Shown: positions 19,063 to 27,801 of the stretch, in pieces
Layout of the letters: each line of letters begins with the position of its first letter
Position numbering within the stretch: position 1 is the stretch's first letter
NCBI RefSeq assembly: GCF_027988105.1
Contig: NZ_JAQJZJ010000009.1
Span: 186,001 to 250,000 of the forward strand
Direction: 5' to 3'
Length of the DNA stretch: 64,000 nt
Source of the DNA: Pseudomonas aestuarii
Lineage (GTDB): Bacteria > Pseudomonadota > Gammaproteobacteria > Pseudomonadales > Pseudomonadaceae
The notes under the pieces: model-generated
Database searches by the model: none
The model's input: the letters and a program-made list of their open reading frames with translations, nothing else
Told to the model about the DNA's origin: nothing
Translations under genes and position numbers: made by a program

Positions 19063-19269
19063 CGCCACCTCCGCGACCCGCCAAGCAGCAAACCCGCAAC
19101 CCGACGCCAGCCGGCGCACGTCGGCGGCATGCGCCCGCTCCCCGGATGACGCTGGCGCTGATCCGGGCTACCTAGGCCTACGATCGTTGCCAGACGCGGC
19201 ATCGCCGCACTTATGCCCGCCGCCCAGAAGCTGCGGCTATAAATCATTCGATAATGTTCTTAACCCCCC
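19063..19269. other. Intergenic region upstream of the Hsp20 cluster
   Basis: No gene or strong hairpin was seen between the pseudouridine synthase stop and the heat-shock promoter. Confidence 0.5.
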
Positions 19270-19299
19270 CTTGAAGCCGAACCCGGCCGCCAACATATA
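19270..19299 (+). promoter_or_regulatory. Sigma-32 type heat-shock promoter
   Basis: CTTGAA at 19270-19275 is followed, after 15 bases, by CAACATATA at 19291-19299, close to the sigma-32 consensus CTTGAA / CCCCATnTA. It would give a leader of about 70 bases before the first Hsp20 gene, long enough to hold an RNA thermometer over the AGGAGG ribosome site, though no clear ROSE or fourU motif was recognised. Confidence 0.75.
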
Positions 19300-19376
19300 A
19301 AACTCGACGGGGCGCAAAGCCTCGGCCTTGAGCCCCGCAAACACGTCTCTGGTGAATACCCCACAGGAGGTTTGCG

Positions 19377-19829
19377 ATGTACGAGTCCCTGCTTAACTTC
19401 CCCGGCGGCCTGCTCGCCGAGTTCGAACGGTTGCAGCAGGAGTTGCAGCAAGAGTTTGCCAATCCGGGACGACCGGGCAGCATCCGCGCGCTGGCCAGCG
19501 GCGCCTTCCCGGCACTCAACGTCGGCAGCAGCCCTTCGGCAATCGAGATCTACGCCTTCGCCCCGGGTCTCGACGCGAGCAAGCTGGATGTGCAGATCGA
19601 CCACGGCCTGTTGTCGATCAGCGGCGAGCGCGAGAGCGCCCTGCCACAAGACAACGGCACCCTGTCGACCTATGCCAACGAACGCTTCGCCGGCCCCTTC
19701 AAGCGCACCGTCAGCCTGCCCGGCGATGCCGACCCGGAAAAGGTCCAGGCGCACTACCGCAACGGCGTGCTGCACATCACGGTCGCGCGCCAGGAATCGG
19801 CACAACCGAAACGCATCGACATCCAGTGA
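19377..19829 (+). CDS. Small heat-shock protein, Hsp20 family (first of three)
   Basis: A 150-residue alpha-crystallin-domain holdase that binds unfolding proteins. The N-terminal region (1-45) is followed by the crystallin domain (about 48-140) with the terminal YRNGVLHI strand. AGGAGG lies before the ATG. It heads a three-gene array with a sigma-32-like promoter upstream; the three differ enough to be old paralogues. Confidence 0.93.
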   Translation: MYESLLNFPGGLLAEFERLQQELQQEFANPGRPGSIRALASGAFPALNVGSSPSAIEIYAFAPGLDASKLDVQIDHGLLSISGERESALPQDNGTLSTYANERFAGPFKRTVSLPGDADPEKVQAHYRNGVLHITVARQESAQPKRIDIQ

Positions 19830-19879
19830 CCTTGCCGTCACACCCAAGCCACGAATCTGTCTCGATGGAGGAAACCGCG

Positions 19880-20266
19880 ATGACCGACAAACAAGACAAA
19901 GCCGCAGTCCGCCGCAGCGAATCCGCGGACGAGCTGCAGACGCTGCTGCCAGCAGTGGATGTGTTCGAGGACAAGGACGGCATCCTGCTGCTCGTCGACA
20001 TGCCCGGCGTGCCCAAGGACAAGCTCGAACTGCGGATCGACAACGACACCCTGCTGATCGAAGGCAACATAGCCCCCGACACCCCGGAAAACATGCAAGC
20101 GGTGTATGCCGAGGTGCGCCTGTCGCGCTATCGCCGGGCCTTCAGCCTGAGCAGCGACCTGGATACCGCGCGGATCGACGCGCAGCTGCGCGATGGCGTG
20201 CTCAACCTGCGCATTCCCAAGCATGCCTATGCGCAACCGCGCAAGATCGAGGTCAAAGTCGCCTGA
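19880..20266 (+). CDS. Small heat-shock protein, Hsp20 family (second of three)
   Basis: A 128-residue Hsp20 with the crystallin domain at about 20-128. The start at 19880 is set by GGAGG at 19867-19871; an ATG at 19865 overlaps that site. It follows the first Hsp20 by 50 bases with no terminator, so they form an operon. Confidence 0.9.
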   Translation: MTDKQDKAAVRRSESADELQTLLPAVDVFEDKDGILLLVDMPGVPKDKLELRIDNDTLLIEGNIAPDTPENMQAVYAEVRLSRYRRAFSLSSDLDTARIDAQLRDGVLNLRIPKHAYAQPRKIEVKVA

Positions 20267-20327
20267 ACCGCTGAAGCGGCCGCCCCCCGCTGCAGCGCGC
20301 GGCCGCTCGCAACCCGGAGATCACCCC

Positions 20328-20834
20328 ATGGAAAAGCTCACCGAACTGAAACACAGCCTGGAGGAAACCTGGCACTCGCTCGGCGATGACTGGCGCCACC
20401 TGCGCGAGCGTGCCAGCGGTGCCCTGACCCGCTTCACCCCGCTGGCCAAGAACAACAAGGCACCGGCAACCACGTCGACAGCCGCCGAGTTCCCCTCGGC
20501 AAACTGGGCCCTGCTGGCCGGCGACCTGTTCGAGGACAACGACAAGTTCGTGGTCCGCCTCGAAGTGCCCGGCCTGGACAAACAGGACCTGGATATCGAA
20601 GTGCGCAGCGACATGCTGATCGTGCGCGGCGAGAAGCGCTATGAACAGGAGTCCAGCAGCGGCCAGTATCGTATCCGCCAATGCGCCTTCGGCAGCTTCC
20701 ACCGCAGCATCCCGCTGACGGCGCCGGTACTGGCCGACAAAGCCACGGCCAGCTACCGCAACGGCGTACTGCGCATCGAACTGCCGAAGACGGAACAGGC
20801 CAGCGGCCGGCGCCTCGAGGTGCGCGGCGACTGA
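20328..20834 (+). CDS. Small heat-shock protein, Hsp20 family (third of three)
   Basis: A 168-residue Hsp20 with a longer, partly helical N-terminus (residues 1-55) and a crystallin domain (about 60-168) ending in YRNGVLRIELPK. GGAG precedes the ATG. It lies 61 bases after the second Hsp20 and is convergent with the sensor kinase. The different N-terminal arms of the three proteins suggest hetero-oligomers or different clients (inference). Confidence 0.92.
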   Translation: MEKLTELKHSLEETWHSLGDDWRHLRERASGALTRFTPLAKNNKAPATTSTAAEFPSANWALLAGDLFEDNDKFVVRLEVPGLDKQDLDIEVRSDMLIVRGEKRYEQESSSGQYRIRQCAFGSFHRSIPLTAPVLADKATASYRNGVLRIELPKTEQASGRRLEVRGD

Positions 20835-20898
20835 CCCGCCAGCACAGGCATCGCGCCGGCGGCCGGCCCCGGCCCGGATCAGCCCCGGGGCATGTCGT

Positions 20899-22503
20899 TC
20901 ACGCCTGCTGGCGCGGCCATACCAGGCTGAACTTCGCCCCGCCCAGGGCTTCGCTGTGACCGATCTGGGCGCGACCGCCGTGCCAGTAGATGATCCGGCG
21001 CACGATCGACAGGCCCAGTCCATGCCCGCCGGAGGCGCGGGTACGGCTGTCGTCCAGGCGCAGGAAGGGGTTGAAGATGCGCTCCCAGGCGTCATCGGGC
21101 ACCCCGGGACCGTCATCCTCGACATCCACGCGACAGCGCAGCTGGCCGACCTGGTAACTCACCCGCACCCGCGATTCGGCGTGGCGCATGGCGTTGCTCA
21201 CCAGGTTCTGCAGGGCGCGGTGCAGGTAGCGCAACTCCGCCTCGACCAGCGCCCCGCGGCCATCCCGCGCATCCAGTGCCGGGCCGCGCTCGACCCGCAC
21301 GCCGGCGCGCAGCGGCGCCAGCTCGTCGATCACCTGGTCGATCAGCTGGCCGAGGTCGACCAGCTGGAAGTTCAGCGCCGGCGCGCCCTGCTCCAGGCGC
21401 GCGTAGGTCAGCATCTCGTCGACCAGCTTGTCGAGGTCCTGGATATCGCTGTCCATGCCGTCCATGTATTTGCGCCGCGCCGCTTCGCTCTCGGCATCGC
21501 CGATCATCTCCAGACCGAAGCGCAGGCGCGCCACCGGCGTGCGCAGCTCATGGGACACGGCGCGCACCATCTCGCGCTGAATGTTCAGGGAGCGCTGCAA
21601 GTGCTCGGCCATGGCATTGAAGGCCGCCGCCAGCCGCCCCACCGAGTCCGTACCGCGGCTAGGCGCCCGCGCATCCAAATTGCCACTGGCGATGCGGGTG
21701 GCGGCGCCCTCCAGATCACCCAGGCGCTGCTCCAGTCGCCGCACCAGCAGATAGACGGTCAGGCCGATCAGGCTCAGGCCCAGCACCCCGATCAACACCA
21801 GCAGCTGCGGCGGGTAGGGGCTCATCTGATACAGCGGGCCGAGCTCCAGCACCCAGGATGAACCGGCGATGCCGGAGAACACATGAATGCTGTCGCCGCC
21901 CTTGCCGAGCGCCATCACGGTGTCGCCCTCCTCCACCCGCCGGCGCTGGTCGATGTCCAGGTTCGCCTGCTCGAGGCTGACCAAGTGCAGGTCGAAACCG
22001 AACTGCTTGGCCTGCTTGAGCTCGGCCAGGCGCTGCGGCTGCTCGGCCAGCGGATAGCGGATCAGCTCATCGATCAGCAGAAACACCGTCGCCCGCGCCA
22101 GCTGTTCGCTGATCTGCTGCACCTCGCCGGTCAGCAGCAGTGGCTGCTGTTCATCGAGCTGGCTATAGACGGTCGCCGCATGCGGCCCGGTTTGCCGCAC
22201 CAGCACCTGGCCGCGCATCAGACGCTTGCGCTCACCGCCATCGAGCGGGGCCTCGACTACCGGCTGCAGGGTCAGCGGGATGCCCAGCAGGCGCGACCAG
22301 AGCACCACGGAGCGCCGCCGCTCGAGCTCGCTCATCGGCGCCAGGTTGTCGGCCATCAGACGGAAGGTGCCACGCGCCAGGCGCTCGCGGTATTGCTCTG
22401 AGCGCACCTCGTTGACCAGGTGCAGGGTGCCGACGCCGAGCAGCGCCACCAGCACCAGCACCGCCAGCATGCCGGCATAGATGCGCAGAAAGATCGAATT
22501 CAT
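20899..22503 (-). CDS. Two-component sensor histidine kinase (RstB-like)
   Basis: A 534-residue inner-membrane kinase: TM1 (about 10-30), a periplasmic domain (35-230), TM2 (233-255), HAMP (256-308), HisKA with the phospho-accepting His318 in SHELRTP, and an HATPase domain with N, G1 (DDGPGVPD) and G2 (GHGLGLS) boxes. The gene order with the regulator and nrdA matches PA1158-PA1157-PA1156 of P. aeruginosa from memory. Oddity: element C ends only about 5 bases before the ATG, and the sequence there (CAGACCCTAAAT) has no Shine-Dalgarno site, so translation may be poor. Confidence 0.9.
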   Translation of the reverse strand: MNSIFLRIYAGMLAVLVLVALLGVGTLHLVNEVRSEQYRERLARGTFRLMADNLAPMSELERRRSVVLWSRLLGIPLTLQPVVEAPLDGGERKRLMRGQVLVRQTGPHAATVYSQLDEQQPLLLTGEVQQISEQLARATVFLLIDELIRYPLAEQPQRLAELKQAKQFGFDLHLVSLEQANLDIDQRRRVEEGDTVMALGKGGDSIHVFSGIAGSSWVLELGPLYQMSPYPPQLLVLIGVLGLSLIGLTVYLLVRRLEQRLGDLEGAATRIASGNLDARAPSRGTDSVGRLAAAFNAMAEHLQRSLNIQREMVRAVSHELRTPVARLRFGLEMIGDAESEAARRKYMDGMDSDIQDLDKLVDEMLTYARLEQGAPALNFQLVDLGQLIDQVIDELAPLRAGVRVERGPALDARDGRGALVEAELRYLHRALQNLVSNAMRHAESRVRVSYQVGQLRCRVDVEDDGPGVPDDAWERIFNPFLRLDDSRTRASGGHGLGLSIVRRIIYWHGGRAQIGHSEALGGAKFSLVWPRQQA

Positions 22504-22508
22504 ATTTA

Positions 22509-22752
22509 GGGTCTGTTGAGGCTTAGTCGCGAGCCGCGTTGCTGCGCAACCCGATGGGCCGGGCCGGTTATCGCCCGGTGCTGCGTTATTCGTCGTTCAT
22601 TTGGAACAACCACAAAAACGCCTGGAGCGTTTTTGCGCGTAAGCCCCGAAGGGGTGAAGCACATGGATGTGCTGAACAAAATTCGCTCCTCATGCCTTGC
22701 CCCGCGCAATACCCGACTCCGGCGCGGCCACGACTTAAACCTCAGCAGACCC
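22509..22752. mobile_element. MITE-like element C, against the kinase start codon
   Basis: A 244-base non-coding element with terminal inverted repeats starting GGGTCTGTTGAGGCTTA and, on the other end, GGGTCTGCTGAGGTTTAA, flanked by TA on both sides. Only short meaningless frames lie inside. It occupies the space where the sensor kinase ribosome site would be and abuts element B on its other side. Confidence 0.78.
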
Positions 22753-22755
22753 TAG

Positions 22756-22895
22756 CAGGCCGTTGAAAAACGTAGGCGAGGCAGCCGAGGCTAGGCAAAA
22801 ACAGGCGAGGAAGCGGAGTTTACGGGTTGTAAATGAGCATTCCGAGCCTGTTTTTAACGACGCATCGGCAACGCAGGTAGTTTTTCAACAGCCTG
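22756..22895. mobile_element. MITE-like element B, providing the regulator stop codon
   Basis: A 140-base element with terminal inverted repeats CAGGCCGTTGAAAAACG and CAGGCTGTTGAAAAACT, flanked by CTAG duplications (22752-22755 and 22896-22899). A CTAG/YTAR target is known for IS5-type transposases. The last codons and the TGA of the response regulator lie inside its right end. Its core resembles element A. Confidence 0.8.
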
Positions 22896-23616
22896 CTAGC
22901 GCTTCGGCCGCCTCGGCGACGAACAGATAGCCCTTGCTGCGCACGGTCTTGATCAGGCGTGGGTGCATGGGATCGTCGCCAATCTTCGGCCGAATCCGCG
23001 AGATGCGCACGTCGATGGAGCGATCCTGGCCGTCGTACTCGATCCCGCGCAAGGCATTGAAGATCTCCTCGCGCGAGAGAATCCGCCCGGCGTTGGCCGT
23101 CAGCAGCCAGAGCAGGTCGAACTCGGCGCTGGTCAGCTCGATGCTCTGTTCGCCCAGCCAGGCCTCGCGCATCGCACTGTCGACCACCAGCGGGCCGAAC
23201 TCCAGGCGCCGCGGCCCTTCGTCGACAGCCGCCGCGACCCCCTCGCGGCGCCGCAGCAACGCCCGGACCCGCGCCAGCAGCACCCGCGGGCGCACCGGCT
23301 TGTACACGTAATCGTCGGCGCCCATTTCCAGGCCGAGCACCTGGTCCATGTCGTCGGTGCGCGCGGTGAGCATCAGGATCGGCCCGTCGTACTGGTCGCG
23401 CACCTTGCGGCAGATCGTCAGGCCGTCCTCGCCCGGCAGCATCAAATCGAGAATCACCAGATCCGGCTGCTCCTTGATGATGCGCGCGGCCGCCTTCGCG
23501 CCGTCGCCCTCGATGCTCACCGCCAGGCCATTGCCTTCCAGGTAATCACGGGTCAACTCGGCCAGACGCTGGTCGTCTTCGACGATAAGGATGTGCCAGG
23601 TGTCTTGCTGCTGCAC
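22885..23616 (-). CDS. OmpR-family response regulator (RstA-like)
   Basis: A 243-residue DNA-binding regulator with a receiver domain (acidic pocket Glu13-Asp15, phospho-acceptor Asp57 in LDLMLPG, Lys107) and a C-terminal winged helix (about 135-235). The GTG at 23616 is chosen because GGAGG lies 5 bases upstream; the frame extends to 23670. It pairs with the downstream kinase. The final residues and stop codon come from element B, so the original C-terminal end has been replaced without losing the DNA-binding domain. Confidence 0.9.
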   Translation of the reverse strand: MQQQDTWHILIVEDDQRLAELTRDYLEGNGLAVSIEGDGAKAAARIIKEQPDLVILDLMLPGEDGLTICRKVRDQYDGPILMLTARTDDMDQVLGLEMGADDYVYKPVRPRVLLARVRALLRRREGVAAAVDEGPRRLEFGPLVVDSAMREAWLGEQSIELTSAEFDLLWLLTANAGRILSREEIFNALRGIEYDGQDRSIDVRISRIRPKIGDDPMHPRLIKTVRSKGYLFVAEAAEALAGC

Positions 23617-23929
23617 GGCTGCCTCCGGGGGACAGATCAACGACGACGAGAAAGACGCCGATTGTAGCAATGCCGACCGGCGTTAGTGGCCCGATCGGTC
23701 AATCCATTTATCCGTGGACTCAAAGCTGTCCAGGACCTTGCAGGAAGTCGCACCCGCTGCCGAACGTGTTGCCGTGCCAAGACGCGTAACCCGCCGATGG
23801 CAATTTCATCCGGGTTGCACCCGCCCCACCTGACTGACGAATTGGCGTTAACCAACCAAGCGCACAAATCACCCGCCCGAAAAGCGCCGCGGCGCCTCTG
23901 CACAGAGCAGGCCAAAATGCCACAAAAAA

Positions 23930-23945
23930 AACTACATATTGTGTT
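23930..23945 (+). promoter_or_regulatory. Distal NrdR-like box
   Basis: AAACTACATATTGTGT matches 14 of 16 positions of the NrdR consensus (acaCwAtATaTwGtgt). It is about 590 bases before nrdA and has no partner at one 31-base step, so its role is uncertain. Confidence 0.45.
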
Positions 23946-24072
23946 TCTGTGGCGGACTTAAAAACTCGCGTATTGACGTGAAAAAAAAGCGTAACAACGA
24001 CGAACGGTAGAGGCCGGCCCACCCCAGCAAACACGCGGGTTTGCGCAAGTTACCCCAAGTTAACCCACAGCT

Positions 24073-24081
24073 TTATCCACA
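24073..24081 (+). promoter_or_regulatory. DnaA box upstream of nrdA
   Basis: A perfect TTATCCACA, 29 bases before the first of the paired NrdR boxes. DnaA is a known regulator of nrdAB in E. coli; a similar role here is inferred. Confidence 0.65.
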
Positions 24082-24109
24082 GGCCGGAGGACTTGCCATC
24101 CCCCCAAGA

Positions 24110-24156
24110 CCGCACTATCTTGTATCTCCAGCGCAGCAAACACCTATATGTTGGGT
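24110..24156 (+). promoter_or_regulatory. Paired NrdR-like boxes upstream of nrdA
   Basis: 16-base sequences at 24110-24125 (core CACTATCTTGT) and 24141-24156 (core CTATATGTTG) each match the NrdR consensus at most positions and are exactly 31 bases apart, the three-helical-turn spacing typical of NrdR operators. NrdR represses ribonucleotide reductase genes when dATP is high. Confidence 0.65.
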
Positions 24157-24535
24157 TTTGACCTCAAAAATGGCACAAGCACAATTGCCCACAACAGGTC
24201 TAGACCCCAAGCCGCATCGGTGCATAAAAGAACCTCGATAGTCGCCTCCGCACACGCGTAGCGGCCATTGCTCCGGCAGCGCGACTTGCCTGCCAGAGCC
24301 AAGATAACGCCAGGCGGCTCTTGCACGCCAACCACTACATCTAGTAGTGCCGGCCATGGCCGACACAAGACACGAAGCCAGGAAGGCGCTTTCACTCAGA
24401 CCCTTCCAGCCAGTATGCAAGCCCCCTGCTCCCAGCCTCTGGCTGCGTGCAGGCGTTGTTGACAGCTAAGAACGGCAGTAGATAGACCGCAAAGCGCCCG
24501 ACTCGACAAATTACAGATCACGGAGACACGCATAC

Positions 24536-27439
24536 ATGCATACCGACACCTCTCGCGAGAACTCGCAGGCCCAAGCGCCACAGGCCACCGATGGCAACCT
24601 GGAACTGAGCGCCACCGCGCCGGGCCAGTTGCGTGTGATCAAGCGTAACGGCACCGTGGTGCCTTACACCGATGACAAGATCACCGTCGCCATCACCAAA
24701 GCGTTTCTCGCAGTAGAAGGCGGCACCGCCGCCGCCTCGTCGCGTATCCATGAAACCGTCGAGCGCCTGACCGAACAGGTCAGCGCCACCTTCAAGCGCC
24801 GCATGCCGTCCGGCGGCACCATCCACATCGAAGAAATCCAGGACCAGGTCGAACTGGCCCTGATGCGCGCCGGCGAGCAGAAAGTCGCCCGCGACTACGT
24901 GATCTACCGCGAGTCGCGCAGCCAGGAGCGTAAGCGCGGCGGCAGCGATGTCGCCGAGCCGCACCCGAGCCTGCGCGTGACCCACCTCGACGGCACTGTG
25001 GCGCCGCTGGACATGGGCCGCCTCAACACCATCGTCACCGAGGCCTGCGAAGGCCTGGCCGAAGTCGACGGCGCGCTGATCCAGAAAGAAACCCTGAAGA
25101 ACCTCTACGACGGCGTGGCCCAGAGCGACGTCAGCACCGCCCTGGTGATGACCGCGCGCACCCTGGTCGAGCGTGAGCCGAACTACAGCTACGTCACCGC
25201 GCGCCTGCTGATGGACAACATCCGCGCCGAAGGCCTGGGCTTCCTCGGCGTGGCCACCAGCGCCACCCACCACGAGATGGTCGACTTCTACGCCAAGGCG
25301 CTGCCGGCCTACATCGACAAGGGCATCGAGCTGGAACTGCTCAATCCCGTGCTGAAGACCTTCGACCTGGAAAAACTCGGCCGGGCGATCAACCACGAGC
25401 GCGACCAGCAGTTCACCTACCTCGGCCTGCAGACCCTCTACGACCGCTACTTCATCCACAAGGACGGCACCCGCTTCGAACTGCCGCAGATCTTCTTCAT
25501 GCGCGTGGCCATGGGCCTGGCGATCGAAGAGCAGCAGAAAGAAGACCGCGCCATCGAGTTCTACAACCTGCTGTCGTCCTTCGACTACATGGCCTCGACC
25601 CCGACCCTGTTCAACGCCGGCACCCTGCGCCCGCAGCTGTCCTCGTGCTACCTGACCACAGTGCCGGACGACCTGGGCGGCATCTACGACGCCATCCGTG
25701 ACAACGCCCTGCTGAGCAAATTCGCCGGTGGCCTGGGCAACGACTGGACCCCGGTACGCGCACTCGGCGCCTACATCAAGGGCACCAACGGCAAGAGCCA
25801 GGGCGTGGTGCCCTTCCTCAAGGTGGTCAACGACACCGCCGTCGCCGTGAACCAGGGTGGCAAGCGCAAGGGCGCGGTCTGCGCCTATCTCGAAACCTGG
25901 CACATGGACATCGAAGAGTTCATCGAGCTGCGCAAGAACACCGGCGACGACCGTCGCCGCACCCACGACATGAACACCGCCAACTGGATCCCGGACCTGT
26001 TCATGAAGCGCGTGTTCGACGACGGCCAGTGGACCCTGTTCAGCCCGAGCGAAGTGCCGGACCTGCACGATCTGACCGGCAAGGCCTTCGAAGAGCGCTA
26101 CGAGTACTACGAAGCCCTGACCCAGTACGGCAAGATCAAGCTGTTCAAGACCATCCAGGCCAAAGACCTGTGGCGCAAGATGCTCAGCATGCTGTTCGAA
26201 ACCGGCCACCCATGGCTGACTTTCAAGGACCCGTGCAACCTGCGCAGCCCGCAGCAGCACGTCGGCGTGGTGCACAGCTCGAACCTGTGCACCGAGATCA
26301 CCCTCAACACCAACGCCGACGAGATCGCCGTGTGCAACCTGGGCTCGGTCAACCTGCCGAACCACATCACCGACGGCCAGCTCGACCGCGCCAAGCTCGA
26401 GCGCACCATCAAGACAGCCGTGCGCATGCTCGATAACGTCATCGACATCAACTACTACTCGGTGCCGCAGGCGAAGAACTCCAACTTCAAGCACCGTCCG
26501 GTCGGCCTCGGCATCATGGGCTTCCAGGACGCCCTGTACCTGCAGCACATCCCCTACGGCTCGGACGCGGCGGTCGACTTCGCCGACAAATCCATGGAAG
26601 CGGTCAGCTACTACGCCATCCAGGCCTCCTGCGACCTGGCCGACGAGCGCGGCAGCTATGAGACCTTCCAGGGTTCGCTGTGGAGCCAGGGCATCCTGCC
26701 GCTCGACTCGCAGCAGATCCTCATCGAGCAGCGCGGCCAGAAGTACATCGACGTCGACCTGACCGAGTCCCTCGACTGGGCCCCGGTGCGCGCCCGTGTG
26801 CAGAACGGCATCCGCAACTCGAACATCATGGCCATCGCCCCGACCGCCACCATCGCCAACATCACCGGCGTGTCGCAGTCGATCGAACCGACCTACCAGA
26901 ACCTCTACGTGAAATCGAACCTCTCGGGCGAATTCACCGTGATCAACCCCTACCTGGTGCGCGACCTCAAGGCCCGCGGCCTGTGGGACTCGGTCATGAT
27001 CAACGACCTCAAGTACTACGACGGTTCCGTGCAGCAGATCGAGCGCATCCCGCAGGAGTTGAAAGACCTCTACGCCACCGCCTTCGAAGTCGACACCAAG
27101 TGGATCGTCGACGCCGCCAGCCGCCGCCAGAAGTGGATCGACCAGGCCCAGTCGCTGAACCTGTACATCGCCGGCGCCTCGGGCAAGAAGCTCGACGTGA
27201 CCTACCGCATGGCCTGGTACCGCGGCCTGAAAACCACCTACTACCTCCGCGCCCTGGCCGCCACCAGCACCGAGAAGTCCACCGTCAGTACCAGCAAGCT
27301 CAACGCCGTGTCCAACGGTGGCAACGACGGCCTCAGCGCAGCACCGGCCAAGGCCCCGGAAGTGGAAATGTCGGCCGGCCCGGCACCGGTGCCAAAAGCC
27401 TGTTCCATTGATGAGCCAGACTGCGAAGCCTGCCAGTAA
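24536..27439 (+). CDS. nrdA: Ribonucleoside-diphosphate reductase class Ia, alpha subunit
   Basis: A 967-residue subunit that reduces ribonucleotides to deoxyribonucleotides. Two successive ATP-cone domains are visible (about 22-120 and 140-230), longer than E. coli NrdA and like the P. aeruginosa enzyme. The first active-site cysteine is in SSCYL, the NLCTE motif carries the Asn-Cys-Glu set, and the C-terminal redox pair is in DCEACQ. It pairs with nrdB, but a 360-base gap with a large hairpin separates them. Confidence 0.97.
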   Translation: MHTDTSRENSQAQAPQATDGNLELSATAPGQLRVIKRNGTVVPYTDDKITVAITKAFLAVEGGTAAASSRIHETVERLTEQVSATFKRRMPSGGTIHIEEIQDQVELALMRAGEQKVARDYVIYRESRSQERKRGGSDVAEPHPSLRVTHLDGTVAPLDMGRLNTIVTEACEGLAEVDGALIQKETLKNLYDGVAQSDVSTALVMTARTLVEREPNYSYVTARLLMDNIRAEGLGFLGVATSATHHEMVDFYAKALPAYIDKGIELELLNPVLKTFDLEKLGRAINHERDQQFTYLGLQTLYDRYFIHKDGTRFELPQIFFMRVAMGLAIEEQQKEDRAIEFYNLLSSFDYMASTPTLFNAGTLRPQLSSCYLTTVPDDLGGIYDAIRDNALLSKFAGGLGNDWTPVRALGAYIKGTNGKSQGVVPFLKVVNDTAVAVNQGGKRKGAVCAYLETWHMDIEEFIELRKNTGDDRRRTHDMNTANWIPDLFMKRVFDDGQWTLFSPSEVPDLHDLTGKAFEERYEYYEALTQYGKIKLFKTIQAKDLWRKMLSMLFETGHPWLTFKDPCNLRSPQQHVGVVHSSNLCTEITLNTNADEIAVCNLGSVNLPNHITDGQLDRAKLERTIKTAVRMLDNVIDINYYSVPQAKNSNFKHRPVGLGIMGFQDALYLQHIPYGSDAAVDFADKSMEAVSYYAIQASCDLADERGSYETFQGSLWSQGILPLDSQQILIEQRGQKYIDVDLTESLDWAPVRARVQNGIRNSNIMAIAPTATIANITGVSQSIEPTYQNLYVKSNLSGEFTVINPYLVRDLKARGLWDSVMINDLKYYDGSVQQIERIPQELKDLYATAFEVDTKWIVDAASRRQKWIDQAQSLNLYIAGASGKKLDVTYRMAWYRGLKTTYYLRALAATSTEKSTVSTSKLNAVSNGGNDGLSAAPAKAPEVEMSAGPAPVPKACSIDEPDCEACQ

Positions 27440-27480
27440 GTGTTCGGCAGCGCGTGGATCTGAGCGGCGCCCGCGTTGTT

Positions 27481-27543
27481 GCCGCACGGCCCGACCCCGG
27501 TCATGTACAGCCGTACATTCCCGGGGCCGGCCCGCACGGCGCC
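27481..27543. repeat. Large imperfect hairpin between nrdA and nrdB
   Basis: The GC-rich outer arms (27481-27500 and 27521-27543) enclose a perfect inner stem ATGTAC/GTACAT at 27503-27508 and 27513-27518. It may attenuate or process the nrdA transcript, or be one more extragenic palindrome. Confidence 0.6.
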
Positions 27544-27606
27544 TAGCGCTCACTCGCTCAACTACACGCTCGAAGGGCGTGCAAAGCGTGAAGCCAAAAT
27601 TTGTAG

Positions 27607-27634
27607 GATGGGTTGAGCGCAGCGATACCCATCA
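27607..27634 (+). repeat. 28-base dispersed repeat (copy 1)
   Basis: A sequence starting GATGGGTTGAGCGCAGCGAT and ending ACCCATCA, with self-complementary ends (GATGGGT/ACCCATC). An identical copy lies at 34506-34533. Confidence 0.75.
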
Positions 27635-27801
27635 ATCTGCATATAGGTAAATTCCGCGAACGAGGCGAACCACAGCCCGCCCGCGAAGCACGATCAGAAC
27701 ACCAGATAACAAGCCGTTTGCGTGCACTCGACAACGGACTAGAATTAACTGTACATCCATACAGGCCGGTTATTTCACCGCCCTGAAGCAGGAGCCAAGC
27801 C

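Larger units (their letters stand above)
23617..24535. other. Long control region between the regulator and nrdA
   Basis: About 920 bases without a convincing gene. It holds an NrdR-like box near 23930, a perfect DnaA box at 24073 and a pair of NrdR-like boxes at 24110-24156. The rest has no recognised feature. Confidence 0.6.

Noticed and set aside
22516..22766. Short open frames inside MITE C
   Set aside because: They lie within a non-coding element with inverted repeats and have no ribosome site or resemblance to a transposase.
24518..27553. 1011-residue open frame antisense to nrdA
   Set aside because: It mirrors the codon structure of nrdA in a GC-rich genome and has no family resemblance or ribosome site.
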